49,801 nt of DNA from Clostridia bacterium (GCA_017501645.1 JAFVWN010000028.1:1-49801), one strand, 5' to 3'; positions 26,418 through 34,762 are shown, numbered from the stretch's first letter. The notes: a model not told the origin generated them from the letters alone. Numbers and translations: made by a program.

Positions 26418-26487
26418 AATAGGTTAAAATGTAAATTTTGCACTTTTTGGTGCGTAAATCATACTTTTTAGCCTATTTTTTTGTTAA
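26418..26487 (+). terminator. Composite terminator of the RlmD-like gene
   Basis: An inner hairpin GCAC-TTTTT-GGTGC is enclosed by an imperfect stem of AATAGGTTAAAA with TTTTTAGCCTATT, followed by T7. The outer stem has mismatches, so the boundaries are approximate. Confidence 0.5.
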
Positions 26488-26570
26488 AAAAATTTTTTAG
26501 AAATTTGATTAATTTTCTAGCCATATGGAAAAATAGATGGTATAATAAGATTACTATATTGGAGGCAGAT

Positions 26571-26867
26571 ATGAAAGTTGTAACTATTAGTGGAAGTATG
26601 AGATTTGCAGAAGAGATGAAAAGAATTGCTAGGAAGCTTGAAGCAGAACAAGGCATTTGTGCCCTTCAGGCAGTTTATAATGAAGACAAAGTTAATGAGT
26701 CTTTGGATTCTCTTGAAAGAATTTTTGCTTGTCACTATAAAAAGTTGGAGCTCTCAGACGCTCTTTATGTAGTTAATATAGGCGGATATATTGGAGAGGC
26801 AACAAAAGGAGAAATTGCCTACGCTAAAAAAACTGGGAAGGAAATAATATATCACGAGCCTGTTTAA
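26571..26867 (+). CDS. Small Rossmann-like protein (DUF4406 / deoxyribosyltransferase-like)
   Basis: 98 aa from the ATG at 26571, chosen for TTGGAGG upstream; the longer open frame from 26481 has no ribosome site and an unlikely N-terminus. The order VVTISGSMRF, DALYVVNIGGYIGEATKGEIAYA and KEIIYHEP matches small SLOG-like or nucleoside deoxyribosyltransferase-like folds, where the GGYIG and GE residues line a nucleotide pocket. A TATAAT box lies at 26541-26546. It is followed closely by a Nudix gene, so the pair may handle nucleotides. Confidence 0.7.
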   Translation: MKVVTISGSMRFAEEMKRIARKLEAEQGICALQAVYNEDKVNESLDSLERIFACHYKKLELSDALYVVNIGGYIGEATKGEIAYAKKTGKEIIYHEPV

Positions 26868-26882
26868 TAAGGTAGGGGTGTT

Positions 26883-27383
26883 ATGAAAAAACACGAAGAT
26901 TATGTTAATGAAAAAACATTAGAGGCTTATCACAAGTATCTTGATGGTGAGTATTTTGTCAAGGCTAGAGCTATCATTTTAAAAGATGGACTAGTGGCAT
27001 TTATTAAGGATTTAAAAACAGATAAAATTACTATCCCTGGTGGTGGTGTAGAAGAAAATGAAACTGTTGAACAAGGTGCGGTAAGAGAAGCAAAAGAAGA
27101 AACAGGTATTACTGCTAAGCCTATTATGCCTGTCGGTAAAGAATACTATGATGTGCCAATGCAAATAGGCGATATTGAATTTGACTCAAAAAGGGTTGCT
27201 TATGCTTATTTGTGTGAGTACGAAAGTCAAGAAGAGGGATTTGCCGGTCTTGATGGAGAGTATCAAGGAATGATTGAAGTTTTCTTTGATGAAATAGATA
27301 AACTTCGTGATTGTAACATTGGCGAAGATGCCATAAAAAGAATAAAAACATATTTAGAGAATAAATCTAGTCAAGAAAAATAA
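26883..27383 (+). CDS. Nudix hydrolase
   Basis: 166 aa. A complete Nudix box (G-x5-E-x7-R-E-x2-E-E-x-G-I) begins in GGGVEENE and ends REAKEETGI, around residues 56-79. Nudix enzymes hydrolyse nucleoside diphosphates linked to another group; the substrate is unknown. It lies 15 bases after the small Rossmann-like gene, with a GGGTG ribosome site, and ends at a strong terminator. Confidence 0.92.
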   Translation: MKKHEDYVNEKTLEAYHKYLDGEYFVKARAIILKDGLVAFIKDLKTDKITIPGGGVEENETVEQGAVREAKEETGITAKPIMPVGKEYYDVPMQIGDIEFDSKRVAYAYLCEYESQEEGFAGLDGEYQGMIEVFFDEIDKLRDCNIGEDAIKRIKTYLENKSSQEK

Positions 27384-27384
27384 T

Positions 27385-27441
27385 AAAAAAGATGCTTATA
27401 TAAGTAATTTTTAGGTTACTATGCTATAAGCATCTTTTTTT
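27385..27441. terminator. Long two-hairpin bidirectional terminator
   Basis: A 16-bp perfect stem (27385-27400 with 27425-27440) encloses a second small stem AGTAA/TTACT (27403-27407 with 27416-27420). It lies between the Nudix gene (+) and trmL (-). Confidence 0.85.
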
Positions 27442-27444
27442 GTT

Positions 27445-27936
27445 TTAGGATTCGCTTCTTCCCGTAAGTTCGCCGTAGTTTTCAAGGCCTTTGAAGTTTT
27501 GTTGGCGAAGAACTTCATATAATATGATAGCAACAGAATTTGAAAGGTTAAGACTTCTTCTGTTCTTAAGCATTGGTATTCTTATGCAAGAATCATAATG
27601 TGCTTTTAAGATTGTCTCTTTAATTCCGTATGATTCTTTTCCAAAAACTATAAAGCAGTCATCTGTATAATTTACATCTACATAAGTTTTTGCGCTCTTT
27701 GTACTTGCGAAATAAAAGGGCTTGTCTTTATTTTCTTCATATAGTTTTTCAAAAGAATCAACTATTTTAACATTTGCAAAATCTCTGTAATCTAAACCTG
27801 CTCTTTTAAAATGTTTGTCACTTACTTCAAAGCCGAGAGGTTTTACCATATAAAGATTTGCTCCTGTTATTGCACAAGTTCTTACAATGTTTCCTGCGTT
27901 TTGAGGTATTTCTGGTTCTATTAGTACTATGTTCAT
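27445..27936 (-). CDS. trmL: tRNA (cytidine/uridine-34-2'-O)-methyltransferase
   Basis: 163 aa, the standard TrmL length. SPOUT methyltransferase: start NIVLIEPEIPQNAGNIVRTC (SAM/tRNA contact), F-G-K-E-S-Y-G-I, and the C-terminal knot signature RSLNLSNSVAIILYE. It methylates the 2'-OH of the wobble base in some tRNA-Leu. Single gene, minus strand, with AAGGAAC before the start. Confidence 0.93.
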   Translation of the reverse strand: MNIVLIEPEIPQNAGNIVRTCAITGANLYMVKPLGFEVSDKHFKRAGLDYRDFANVKIVDSFEKLYEENKDKPFYFASTKSAKTYVDVNYTDDCFIVFGKESYGIKETILKAHYDSCIRIPMLKNRRSLNLSNSVAIILYEVLRQQNFKGLENYGELTGRSES

Positions 27937-27981
27937 AATTTCTGTTCCTTTAAAAAAATTATAATTATATTTTAATAATGT

Positions 27982-28010
27982 TTTACAAATTAATCAAGAA
28001 ATTATATAAT
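27982..28010 (+). promoter_or_regulatory. Promoter giving a probably leaderless mRNA (gpmI operon)
   Basis: TTTACA (27982-27987), 17-base spacer, TATAAT (28005-28010). The ATG is at 28017, exactly where transcription should start. There is no ribosome-binding sequence in between. Confidence 0.55.
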
Positions 28011-28016
28011 AAAAAT

Positions 28017-28526
28017 ATGAAAAAATTGAAAAAAGAAATTAGAATTTATTTTTGGGTGTCTTTAATGGCATCTATACTTTTTGTTGTGGGAATCCCTTTA
28101 ATACCAGTTTTTGCAGGAAAAAATTGGGCTATTGCTATTATGGGGATTATTTTTACCGTGTTTGGTTTTTATGGTATGCCTCTTTTATGGATAAAGTATG
28201 GCACTCTTCACGGTATGAAAAGATTAGTGATTGCAATAATTGAGGATAATTTGCTTACAGTGAGCGAACTTTCGATGCAATTGCAACTTGATGAGAGGGA
28301 AGTGAGAAACAGAATTACAAAGGCTCTAAGTAAAAGATATATTACTGGATTTGTTTTTGATGGGCAGAAGTTGTCTTTGAATGAAAATAAAAAGCCTGCA
28401 TATAAAGTTGAAGTTAGAACTTGTGATAATTGTGCTGCAAGGCTAGAAATTACAGACACTGAGGTGTATTGTCCGTATTGTGGTACAATTTATACAAAAA
28501 TAATACATAATAAAAATAAACAGTAG
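28017..28526 (+). CDS. Membrane protein with winged-helix-like region and zinc ribbon
   Basis: 169 aa from the ATG at 28017; the in-frame ATG at 27978 lies upstream of the promoter. Two membrane segments (about residues 13-35 and 40-60) are followed by a cytoplasmic part that reads like a winged helix (VIAIIEDNLLTVSELSMQLQLDEREVRNRITKALSKRYITGFVFD, with the helix break after LTVSE) and a C-terminal zinc ribbon CDNC...CPYC. No named family is recognised with confidence. It is ten bases from gpmI with no terminator, so the two are co-transcribed. Confidence 0.75.
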   Translation: MKKLKKEIRIYFWVSLMASILFVVGIPLIPVFAGKNWAIAIMGIIFTVFGFYGMPLLWIKYGTLHGMKRLVIAIIEDNLLTVSELSMQLQLDEREVRNRITKALSKRYITGFVFDGQKLSLNENKKPAYKVEVRTCDNCAARLEITDTEVYCPYCGTIYTKIIHNKNKQ

Positions 28527-28535
28527 GAGAGAGAA

Positions 28536-30035
28536 ATGGTTACATTAGTTATTTTAGATGGATTTGGACATAGTGAAAAAAAGGATGGAAATGCTATAGC
28601 ATTGCAAGGAACACCTTGTCTTGATACATTAGATAAATTTCCTAAAACTTTAATTGAGGCAAGTGGTAAAGCCGTTGGTCTTGTTGATGGTCAAATGGGG
28701 AATAGTGAAGTCGGTCACTTAAACCTTGGTGCGGGAAGAGTTGTATATCAAGATATGCTTAGAATTGATAACGCAATTGCAGATGGCTCATTTTTTGAAA
28801 ACAAGAACATTGTAGGTGCTATAAAGCACGCAAAGGAAAATGGTTCTGCACTTCATTTAATGGGGCTTCTTAGTGATGGTGGTGTGCATTCGCATATAAA
28901 CCACTTAAAGGCACTTATAGATTTAGCGGACAAAAACGGTCTAGACAGAGTTTATATCCACGCTATCACTGATGGTAGAGACACTTTTAGAAGTAGCGCA
29001 GTAAACTATATAAAAGATATTATGGATTATGCTGGGAATAGAGCAAAACTTGCGGATGTTTGCGGAAGAATCTATGCAATGGACAGAGAGAAAAGATACG
29101 ATAGGATTCAAAAAGCATATGATTTATATGTTTATGGTGCTTGTGAAACTGAAACTCAAGACATTATTGCAAAGCTAGAAGATAACTATAAGAAAGAAGT
29201 GTATGATGAGTTCTTTGAACCAATTGTTGTTGATATGAACGGTAGAATTAAAGAAAATGATAGTGTTATTTTCTTCAATTATCGTACTGATAGAGCAAGG
29301 GAAATCACAGAAGTTTTAACTCAAAAGTCATTTGATGTTTTTGATACTAAGAAGTTTAAGAATTTATATTACTGTTGTATGACAGAGTATGCAGAGAGTT
29401 TTACTGATGTTTATGTTGCTTTTGAGCCGGAAATTATTAGAGACAACCTTTCAGCTCTAATATCAAAAGCGGGAATGAAACAATTTCACGCCACAGAAAC
29501 AACTAAGTATGCTCATGTTACATTCTTCTTTAACGGAGGAATTGAAGAGGCTTACCAAGGTGAAGAAAGGAAACTTGTAGATACCATTAATGTTAAAAAT
29601 TTTGCAGATTATCCAAGAATGAAGGCTCAAGAGATTACTGAAAATGCTGTTAAAGCAATTGAAAGTAAAGAATTTGATTTTGTACTTATTAACCTTTCAA
29701 ATCCAGATATGGTAGGACATACGGGGGATCTTAAAGCAACAATGGAAGCAATTGAAGAGGTTGATAGGTGTGCTACAATCATAGCAAATGCAACTTTAAA
29801 AGTTGGTGGCGATTGTATTATTACCGCAGACCACGGAAATGCAGAAGAAATGATTGACGAAAAAGGCAATGTGGTTACTAGCCACACTACAAATCCTGTA
29901 CCTTTATGGCTTGTTAGTGAAAAATACAAAAATCAAACACTTATTAATGATGGCAAACTAGCAAATATTGCTCCAACAGTATTAAAAATGTTAAATATTG
30001 ATATTCCAGAAACAATGGATAAACCATTATTTTAA
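28536..30035 (+). CDS. gpmI: 2,3-bisphosphoglycerate-independent phosphoglycerate mutase
   Basis: 499 aa. Alkaline-phosphatase superfamily: ILDGFGHSE with the first metal Asp, catalytic Ser in GQMGNSEVGH, ITDGRD, DREKRYDR, NLSNPDMVGHTG, and ITADHGNAEEM carrying the late metal ligands. It interconverts 3- and 2-phosphoglycerate in glycolysis with two Mn ions. TAGGAG precedes the start. It follows the zinc-ribbon membrane-protein gene in one operon and ends at a bidirectional terminator. Confidence 0.96.
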   Translation: MVTLVILDGFGHSEKKDGNAIALQGTPCLDTLDKFPKTLIEASGKAVGLVDGQMGNSEVGHLNLGAGRVVYQDMLRIDNAIADGSFFENKNIVGAIKHAKENGSALHLMGLLSDGGVHSHINHLKALIDLADKNGLDRVYIHAITDGRDTFRSSAVNYIKDIMDYAGNRAKLADVCGRIYAMDREKRYDRIQKAYDLYVYGACETETQDIIAKLEDNYKKEVYDEFFEPIVVDMNGRIKENDSVIFFNYRTDRAREITEVLTQKSFDVFDTKKFKNLYYCCMTEYAESFTDVYVAFEPEIIRDNLSALISKAGMKQFHATETTKYAHVTFFFNGGIEEAYQGEERKLVDTINVKNFADYPRMKAQEITENAVKAIESKEFDFVLINLSNPDMVGHTGDLKATMEAIEEVDRCATIIANATLKVGGDCIITADHGNAEEMIDEKGNVVTSHTTNPVPLWLVSEKYKNQTLINDGKLANIAPTVLKMLNIDIPETMDKPLF

Positions 30036-30041
30036 CAATAA

Positions 30042-30073
30042 AAAACACTCTATCTAATTGGATAGGGTGTTTT
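30042..30073. terminator. Bidirectional terminator between gpmI and the ZIP gene
   Basis: AAAACACTCTATC (30042-30054) pairs with GATAGGGTGTTTT (30061-30073) with one wobble pair and a 6-base loop. Confidence 0.8.
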
Positions 30074-30077
30074 ATTT

Positions 30078-30860
30078 TTATGCGAGCAAAACATCTAGAA
30101 GCATCATAACGAGAAAACCAAATATAAATGCCCAAGCGCCGAATTGATTTTTATTTTTAGATGATGGAATAAGGTCGTCAACGGCAACAAACAACATTGT
30201 GCCTGCAGAAAAAGCCAAAAGCCAAGGTATTATTATTTTTGCAATCCCTGAAAGAAAAAAGCCAAAGATTGCGAATATTGGCTCGACAATTCCAGAAAGT
30301 GTACCAATGAAAAATGATTTTGATTTTCTCTTTGTTTCTTTATAAACAGGCAAAGAAACTGCTAACCCCTCAGGAATGTTTTGTATACTTATTGCAATTG
30401 CTATCATCAGTGCAGAGGCAAATAAATCGTTTGAATTATGTAAAAAAGCATTTCCAAAAGCAAATCCTATTGCCATTCCTTCAGGTATATTATGAATTGT
30501 GAAAGCAATAACAAATGTCTTAAGATTTTTAGATTTTTGATTTTGTAAATGTAATGAATTTTGCTTTTTTGTGGAAATTTTTACAATTAAGTCTATAAAA
30601 ATTAAAAATAAACAACCAAGCAAAGTTCCAATAATTGATGGTAAGAAATATAAATTTTCAAGATATGAAGAATACTCAAACGAAGGAATTAATAATCCCC
30701 AAACAGAAGCAGAAATCATAATCCCTGCAGAAAATCCGTTTATTAAACAGCTCAGGTTGTTACTTATTTCTTTTTTTAGAAAAAACACCAGAAAAGCACC
30801 TAAGCTGGTGGCAAGAAATGATATTGATAAGCCAATGATTATAAGTAAAGTTTTGTCCAA
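30078..30860 (-). CDS. ZIP family divalent metal transporter (GufA-like)
   Basis: 260 aa with about eight membrane segments. The two metal-site motifs are HNIPEGMAIG (segment 4) and QNIPEGLAVS (segment 5); Gln in place of His in the second is usual in GufA-type ZIP proteins. A short loop with charged and Asn/Gln residues (KKQNSLHLQNQKSKN) follows segment 3. ZIP proteins import Zn or other divalent cations. It starts 150 bases from the divergent sufC-like gene. Confidence 0.9.
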   Translation of the reverse strand: MDKTLLIIIGLSISFLATSLGAFLVFFLKKEISNNLSCLINGFSAGIMISASVWGLLIPSFEYSSYLENLYFLPSIIGTLLGCLFLIFIDLIVKISTKKQNSLHLQNQKSKNLKTFVIAFTIHNIPEGMAIGFAFGNAFLHNSNDLFASALMIAIAISIQNIPEGLAVSLPVYKETKRKSKSFFIGTLSGIVEPIFAIFGFFLSGIAKIIIPWLLAFSAGTMLFVAVDDLIPSSKNKNQFGAWAFIFGFLVMMLLDVLLA

Positions 30861-30942
30861 AAATTTTATCCTCTTTTTTGTAAAATGACGCTATAATATA
30901 CTATTCAAAACAAGAAACTTTTGTGTTTTGTTTCTTTCAAAC

Positions 30943-30971
30943 TTGACAAGCATATATATTTGAACTAAAAT
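30943..30971 (+). promoter_or_regulatory. Sigma-A-type promoter of the sufC-sufB-like operon
   Basis: TTGACA (30943-30948), 17-base spacer, TAAAAT (30966-30971). The ATG follows 40 bases downstream with AGGAG before it. Confidence 0.6.
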
Positions 30972-31011
30972 ATAGTCATATTTTATAAAAAGCTATGAAT
31001 TTAGGAGAAAT

Positions 31012-31719
31012 ATGTTAGAGATTAAGGATGTTTGTTATGAAGTAAATGATAATGGTGAGAAGAAAGTGATTCTTGACCATATCAGTTTTTCATTAGAAGA
31101 TGATATTTTAGCTGTTATTACTGGTCAAAATGGAAGTGGTAAGTCTACTCTCGCAAAAATTATAATGGGAATTATAAAGCCAACAAGCGGTAAGATTTTG
31201 TATAATGGCAAAGACATTTCAAAATATGATATCACAAAGAGGGCTAAATTAGGGTTTGCTTTTGCATTCCAACAACCTGTTGTGTTTAAGGGAATAACAG
31301 TAAAACAACTTTTAGACCTTGCAAGCGGAAAAGAAAATTCCGTTACAGAAGCCTGTCATATTTTAAGCAAGGTTGGGCTCTGTGCAAGAGACTATATTGA
31401 AAGAGAAGTTAACAACAAACTATCAGGCGGGGAGCTTAAAAGAATTGAGCTCGCAATGATTATTGCTAGAGATGCTAAAGTTAATATTTGTGATGAGCCA
31501 GAGGCAGGGATTGACCTTTGGAGTTTTGATGCTCTTGTAAATCTTTTTAAAGAGAAAAAGGGGCTTGATATAATTATCAGTCACCAAAATAGGATTATAG
31601 ATATTGCAGACAAAATAATTCTTCTTAAAGCAGGAAAGATTGAAAAGATTGGTGCAAAAGAAGAGGTTATGCCACATATTGTTAATCAAAGATGCGAAAG
31701 ACTTAAGGAGGGGGAATAA
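31012..31719 (+). CDS. sufC: SufC-like Fe-S assembly ATPase
   Basis: 235 aa ABC ATPase. Walker A TGQNGSGKST, Q-loop AFQQPVVFKG, signature KLSGGELKR, Walker B VNICDEPEAGID and H-loop ISHQNR. The E-P-E-A-G-I-D form of Walker B and the neighbouring SufB/D-like gene mark it as SufC rather than a transporter ATPase. Its stop overlaps the next start by one base. Only these two genes are present; there is no sufS, sufU or sufD nearby, as in minimal two-component Suf-like (SMS) systems. Confidence 0.88.
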   Translation: MLEIKDVCYEVNDNGEKKVILDHISFSLEDDILAVITGQNGSGKSTLAKIIMGIIKPTSGKILYNGKDISKYDITKRAKLGFAFAFQQPVVFKGITVKQLLDLASGKENSVTEACHILSKVGLCARDYIEREVNNKLSGGELKRIELAMIIARDAKVNICDEPEAGIDLWSFDALVNLFKEKKGLDIIISHQNRIIDIADKIILLKAGKIEKIGAKEEVMPHIVNQRCERLKEGE

Positions 31720-32639
31720 TGAACGAGAACACAAAGTTTATTTTAGAGCAAGTGTCTGGACTTCACGACATCCCTCAGGCTGGTATTTATAATATTCGTG
31801 AGAACGGAAAACTTCTTGCAAGAAATATTGATGAAGAGGTCAATATCATTTCTAAAAAAGATAAAGATGGTATTGATATTGTTGTAAAACCAAACACAAA
31901 AAATAAGAGTATTCATATTCCTGTAATTGTGTCTATGGGTGGACTTAACGACTTGGTTTATAACGATTTTTATATAGGCGATAATGCAGATATATTAATT
32001 GTTGCAGGTTGTGGGATTCATAATACAACTGACAAGCAAAGTTCACACAACGGAATACACTCGTTCCATATTGGAAAAAACTGCAAAGTGAAGTATGTTG
32101 AAAAGCATTTTGCTTTTGGAAATGCAAAAACAAGCAAAATTTTAAACCCAACAACAGAAATAGTTGTAGGTGAAGGAAGTGTTTTTGAGATGGAAACATT
32201 GCAACTTGGTGGAGTGTCTTTTGCGGATAGAAAGACATATGCAAAGGTAAAAAAAGACGCAAAGTTGTTAATTAGAGAAAACATCCTTACATCAAGTAAA
32301 GAAGAAGCAATAACTCATTTTGAAGTGGAACTAGAAAAAGAGGGCTCAAGAGTTGAAGTTGTTTCAAGAGCTGTTGCAAAAGATAAATCAAAACAAGAGT
32401 TTAATTCTATTGTTATAGGAAAAGCGGAGTGTTTTGGTCATGTTGAGTGTGATGGAATTTTGGCAGATAATGCAGAAATTATTTCAACTCCAAAAATTAT
32501 TGCAAAAAGCCCAGAGGCAAATTTGGTCCACGAGGCGGCTATTGGGAAGATTAGTGAAGAACAACAAAACAAACTAATGAGTCTTGGGCTTACAAAAGAA
32601 GAGGCAGAGAAAGTTATAATTCAAGGATTCTTGAAGTAA
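31719..32639 (+). CDS. SufB/SufD-family Fe-S scaffold protein, short form
   Basis: 306 aa, shorter than SufB (about 470) and SufD (about 420). It has the beta-helix core and C-terminal signature of the family: GHVECDGILAD, PEANLVHEAAIGKI (the SufC-binding end) and TKEEAEKVIIQGFL. The Cys in VECDG and the His in VHEAA correspond to positions used for cluster building. With the SufC-like ATPase it would form a minimal scaffold complex; the sulfur donor must be encoded elsewhere. A terminator follows at once. Confidence 0.88.
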   Translation: MNENTKFILEQVSGLHDIPQAGIYNIRENGKLLARNIDEEVNIISKKDKDGIDIVVKPNTKNKSIHIPVIVSMGGLNDLVYNDFYIGDNADILIVAGCGIHNTTDKQSSHNGIHSFHIGKNCKVKYVEKHFAFGNAKTSKILNPTTEIVVGEGSVFEMETLQLGGVSFADRKTYAKVKKDAKLLIRENILTSSKEEAITHFEVELEKEGSRVEVVSRAVAKDKSKQEFNSIVIGKAECFGHVECDGILADNAEIISTPKIIAKSPEANLVHEAAIGKISEEQQNKLMSLGLTKEEAEKVIIQGFLK

Positions 32640-32643
32640 AATA

Positions 32644-32668
32644 AAAAAACCGCGATATGCGGTTTTTT
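32644..32668. terminator. Bidirectional terminator
   Basis: AAAAAACCGC (32644-32653) pairs with GCGGTTTTTT (32659-32668), 5-base loop. It serves the suf-like operon (+) and the yjzC-like gene (-). Confidence 0.88.
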
Positions 32669-32674
32669 CTTTGC

Positions 32675-32836
32675 TTAATTTTCTTTAATCCAGTAACCAC
32701 CAGAGTGTTGAAGAGGTGGAAACTTTTGACCTCTTTCAAGATATGTTTGTTGCTCCTCTTGGCTTTCACCATATTTGTCATAAGCTTTATAGTTGCCTGA
32801 CTCTGGAACATTTTCACCAGACCTGAATTTTTGCAT
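32675..32836 (-). CDS. YjzC-like small protein
   Basis: 53 aa, between the suf-like operon and the next plus-strand gene. A consensus AGGAGG lies eight bases before the ATG. The sequence runs MQKFRSGENVPESGNYKAYD, then ...ERGQKFPPLQHSGGYWIKEN, matching small YjzC-type proteins (K-F-x-x-G-x-x-x-P-x-x-G-x-Y at the start, G-x-x-F-P-P near the end). Their function is unknown. The coding frame fills an otherwise unexplained 300-base gap. Confidence 0.75.
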   Translation of the reverse strand: MQKFRSGENVPESGNYKAYDKYGESQEEQQTYLERGQKFPPLQHSGGYWIKEN

Positions 32837-32909
32837 ATAATTTTCCTCCTAATAATAGGCTGTGTTTTTTCTTTTGGATTATTCTTTTTTAAGTGGTGTT
32901 TGTGCAAGA

Positions 32910-32938
32910 TTGACAAATCTGGCAAGCGGTGTTAATAT
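32910..32938 (+). promoter_or_regulatory. Promoter giving a probably leaderless mRNA
   Basis: TTGACA (32910-32915), 17-base spacer, TAATAT (32933-32938). The ATG at 32946 lies at the expected transcription start, with no ribosome site in between. Confidence 0.5.
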
Positions 32939-32945
32939 ATAAAAT

Positions 32946-34013
32946 ATGGAAAAGGAAAGAGCAGATAAATTAAAAAAGATGATATATGAACTCGCTGAAG
33001 AAGCTTCTAATGGATGTGTAAAAATTGGCGAGGGGGATTTGTGCTGGAAATTTTATTCTAAATTTTTTACTAAGATAAATGGTGTGGATAACACAAAAAG
33101 CAAAATGTATCATACACTTGTTATTAACAATCTTGACGAATTTGTTCAAAATTTTGAGGAATATTTAATAACTGCTCGTGAGTTTTATCAAGAAGATAAA
33201 TGGTATTATGATGTAAGTGATGACGCTTTTGATAAAATGCTTCTTTTGAATTTGGTTGTCAATGCTGGGGTGTATGATTTTCACGATTTTATACCTTATA
33301 TGCAAACAAGAAAAAAACTTTTAAACCACACTGAAAATATTGGAACGGTTGAGTTTGGAGAGTACAAAAATTTCTTTGTTTCAGCATCTATAGAAAGGCT
33401 GCCTTGCAACTTGGAAGCTCCTTATAAGTTTACTGCAAGCATTCGTGATAGGTTTGGAGGAGAGTTTGTTCTTCCGTCTGTGGTTTATGGTACTAGTGGA
33501 GATATTGCTTATGTCTATGCTGTTCAAGGTGTTAACGGAAAGCAAACCTCAAAAGTTGCTAAAGATATGGATAGATATTTTAGAAAATTTAACAAAGATG
33601 TAGACAGTGATGAAGCGATAGCGAATGTTTCGCCAAACGCTCTTGCATCTGTAACCTTGTTTAATTCTTTTTTAAAGAAAAGAGGTATTGATAAAATGGT
33701 TGCAACAGAATTTATGCCAGTAAGGTATCAATCAAACAAGTCGTCTATTTATATTAAAGGTGAAGCAAAAAAACTTTCTAAAGAAGAGGTTCGAAACCAA
33801 ATTGAAAAGCACGATTATATTCAACATAACATAACAGACAAATTTATGTATGTTTTAATGAGATATTGTCACCACTTTGATGGGGCAGATTTTGAATATG
33901 ATGATATTAAGCATAGAATGAAAGTTGTTTTAGGAGAAACAAAACAAAAACAAGACAATGTTATTTATGAGCTTGAAGATTTGGTTTTGGGAGAGGGTAA
34001 AGAGAAAGAATAA
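32946..34013 (+). CDS. Unrecognised cytoplasmic protein
   Basis: 355 aa; no family recognised. There is no signal peptide or membrane segment. The N-terminal 120 residues look helical and acidic; the middle (about 135-235) looks like a mixed alpha/beta domain (VEFGEYKNFFVSASIERLPC, IRDRFGGEFVLPSVVYGTSGD), and the C-terminus is charged. It opens a run of five unrecognised genes on the plus strand (to 37773) but has its own promoter and terminator. Confidence 0.75.
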   Translation: MEKERADKLKKMIYELAEEASNGCVKIGEGDLCWKFYSKFFTKINGVDNTKSKMYHTLVINNLDEFVQNFEEYLITAREFYQEDKWYYDVSDDAFDKMLLLNLVVNAGVYDFHDFIPYMQTRKKLLNHTENIGTVEFGEYKNFFVSASIERLPCNLEAPYKFTASIRDRFGGEFVLPSVVYGTSGDIAYVYAVQGVNGKQTSKVAKDMDRYFRKFNKDVDSDEAIANVSPNALASVTLFNSFLKKRGIDKMVATEFMPVRYQSNKSSIYIKGEAKKLSKEEVRNQIEKHDYIQHNITDKFMYVLMRYCHHFDGADFEYDDIKHRMKVVLGETKQKQDNVIYELEDLVLGEGKEKE

Positions 34014-34043
34014 AAAGTCAAGAATATGTTCTTGGCTTTTTTT
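34012..34043 (+). terminator. Intrinsic terminator
   Basis: AAAAAGTCAAGAA (34012-34024) pairs with TTCTTGGCTTTTT (34029-34041) with one wobble; TATG loop. Confidence 0.8.
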
Positions 34044-34108
34044 GTTTTAAAATGTTTGCGTAATTAAAAAATTTTGATTATAATTTAAGTATACGGGAGG
34101 AAAATCCT

Positions 34109-34672
34109 ATGCAAGATAAAGAAATTGAAAAAATTCAAGATAAGAAAAAACATTATGATGTTTTGTTGCTTGTTATGGGTGCGGTTTTTATTCTTTCAGG
34201 AATTGTGTATTTATTTTTAGATAGATTTGTAAGCAAAACTGCAACTTTTATATATCTAATCTGTTGGCTTGTTTATAGTGTTGCATTTATTGTTGTTTGG
34301 CTTGTACTAGGTTTTTCTATAAAGAAGAAAGAAAAGAAAATAAGGGTCAATAATTATTCTTTTGATAGAAATGAAAAAATAGAGCAAACAATAACAAGTT
34401 TTGAATCAATAAATAATGATGAAAAAGTTATATTTAATAGAAAAAAGTTAAGATTTGCAGGGGCTGAGATTTCTTACGAAGATTTGAACTTTGATTACTT
34501 AACATATGAAGATAATATATTACTGCATATTTATAGTAGAGAAAATGATGAAAATCCATTATTGATTTTTGTTGTAACTAAAGATTTCTATTTTTGTATG
34601 AAATTTTTTAAGCTTCATATGGATAAACTTGATAAAGAAATTGATTTGTTTAATCTTAATTTCAAAAAGTAA
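34109..34672 (+). CDS. Unrecognised two-span membrane protein
   Basis: 187 aa. A charged N-terminus is followed by two membrane segments (about residues 17-38 and 45-68), then a basic stretch IKKKEKKIR and a soluble C-terminal domain of about 110 residues with beta-type composition (KLRFAGAEISYEDLNFDYLTYEDNILLHIY), which resembles small YcxB-like or PH-like domains only in general pattern. GGGAGG precedes the ATG, and a terminator follows, so it is a single-gene unit. Confidence 0.75.
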   Translation: MQDKEIEKIQDKKKHYDVLLLVMGAVFILSGIVYLFLDRFVSKTATFIYLICWLVYSVAFIVVWLVLGFSIKKKEKKIRVNNYSFDRNEKIEQTITSFESINNDEKVIFNRKKLRFAGAEISYEDLNFDYLTYEDNILLHIYSRENDENPLLIFVVTKDFYFCMKFFKLHMDKLDKEIDLFNLNFKK

Positions 34673-34700
34673 AAAAGGCACTCATTAAGAGTGCCTTTTT
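34672..34700 (+). terminator. Intrinsic terminator
   Basis: AAAAAGGCACTC (34672-34683) pairs with GAGTGCCTTTTT (34689-34700), 5-base loop. Confidence 0.9.
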
Positions 34701-34762
34701 CTTGTGCTTTATTGCAGGATTAAGAAAAATGTGATATAATATACATAATTAAGGGGTGTTTT

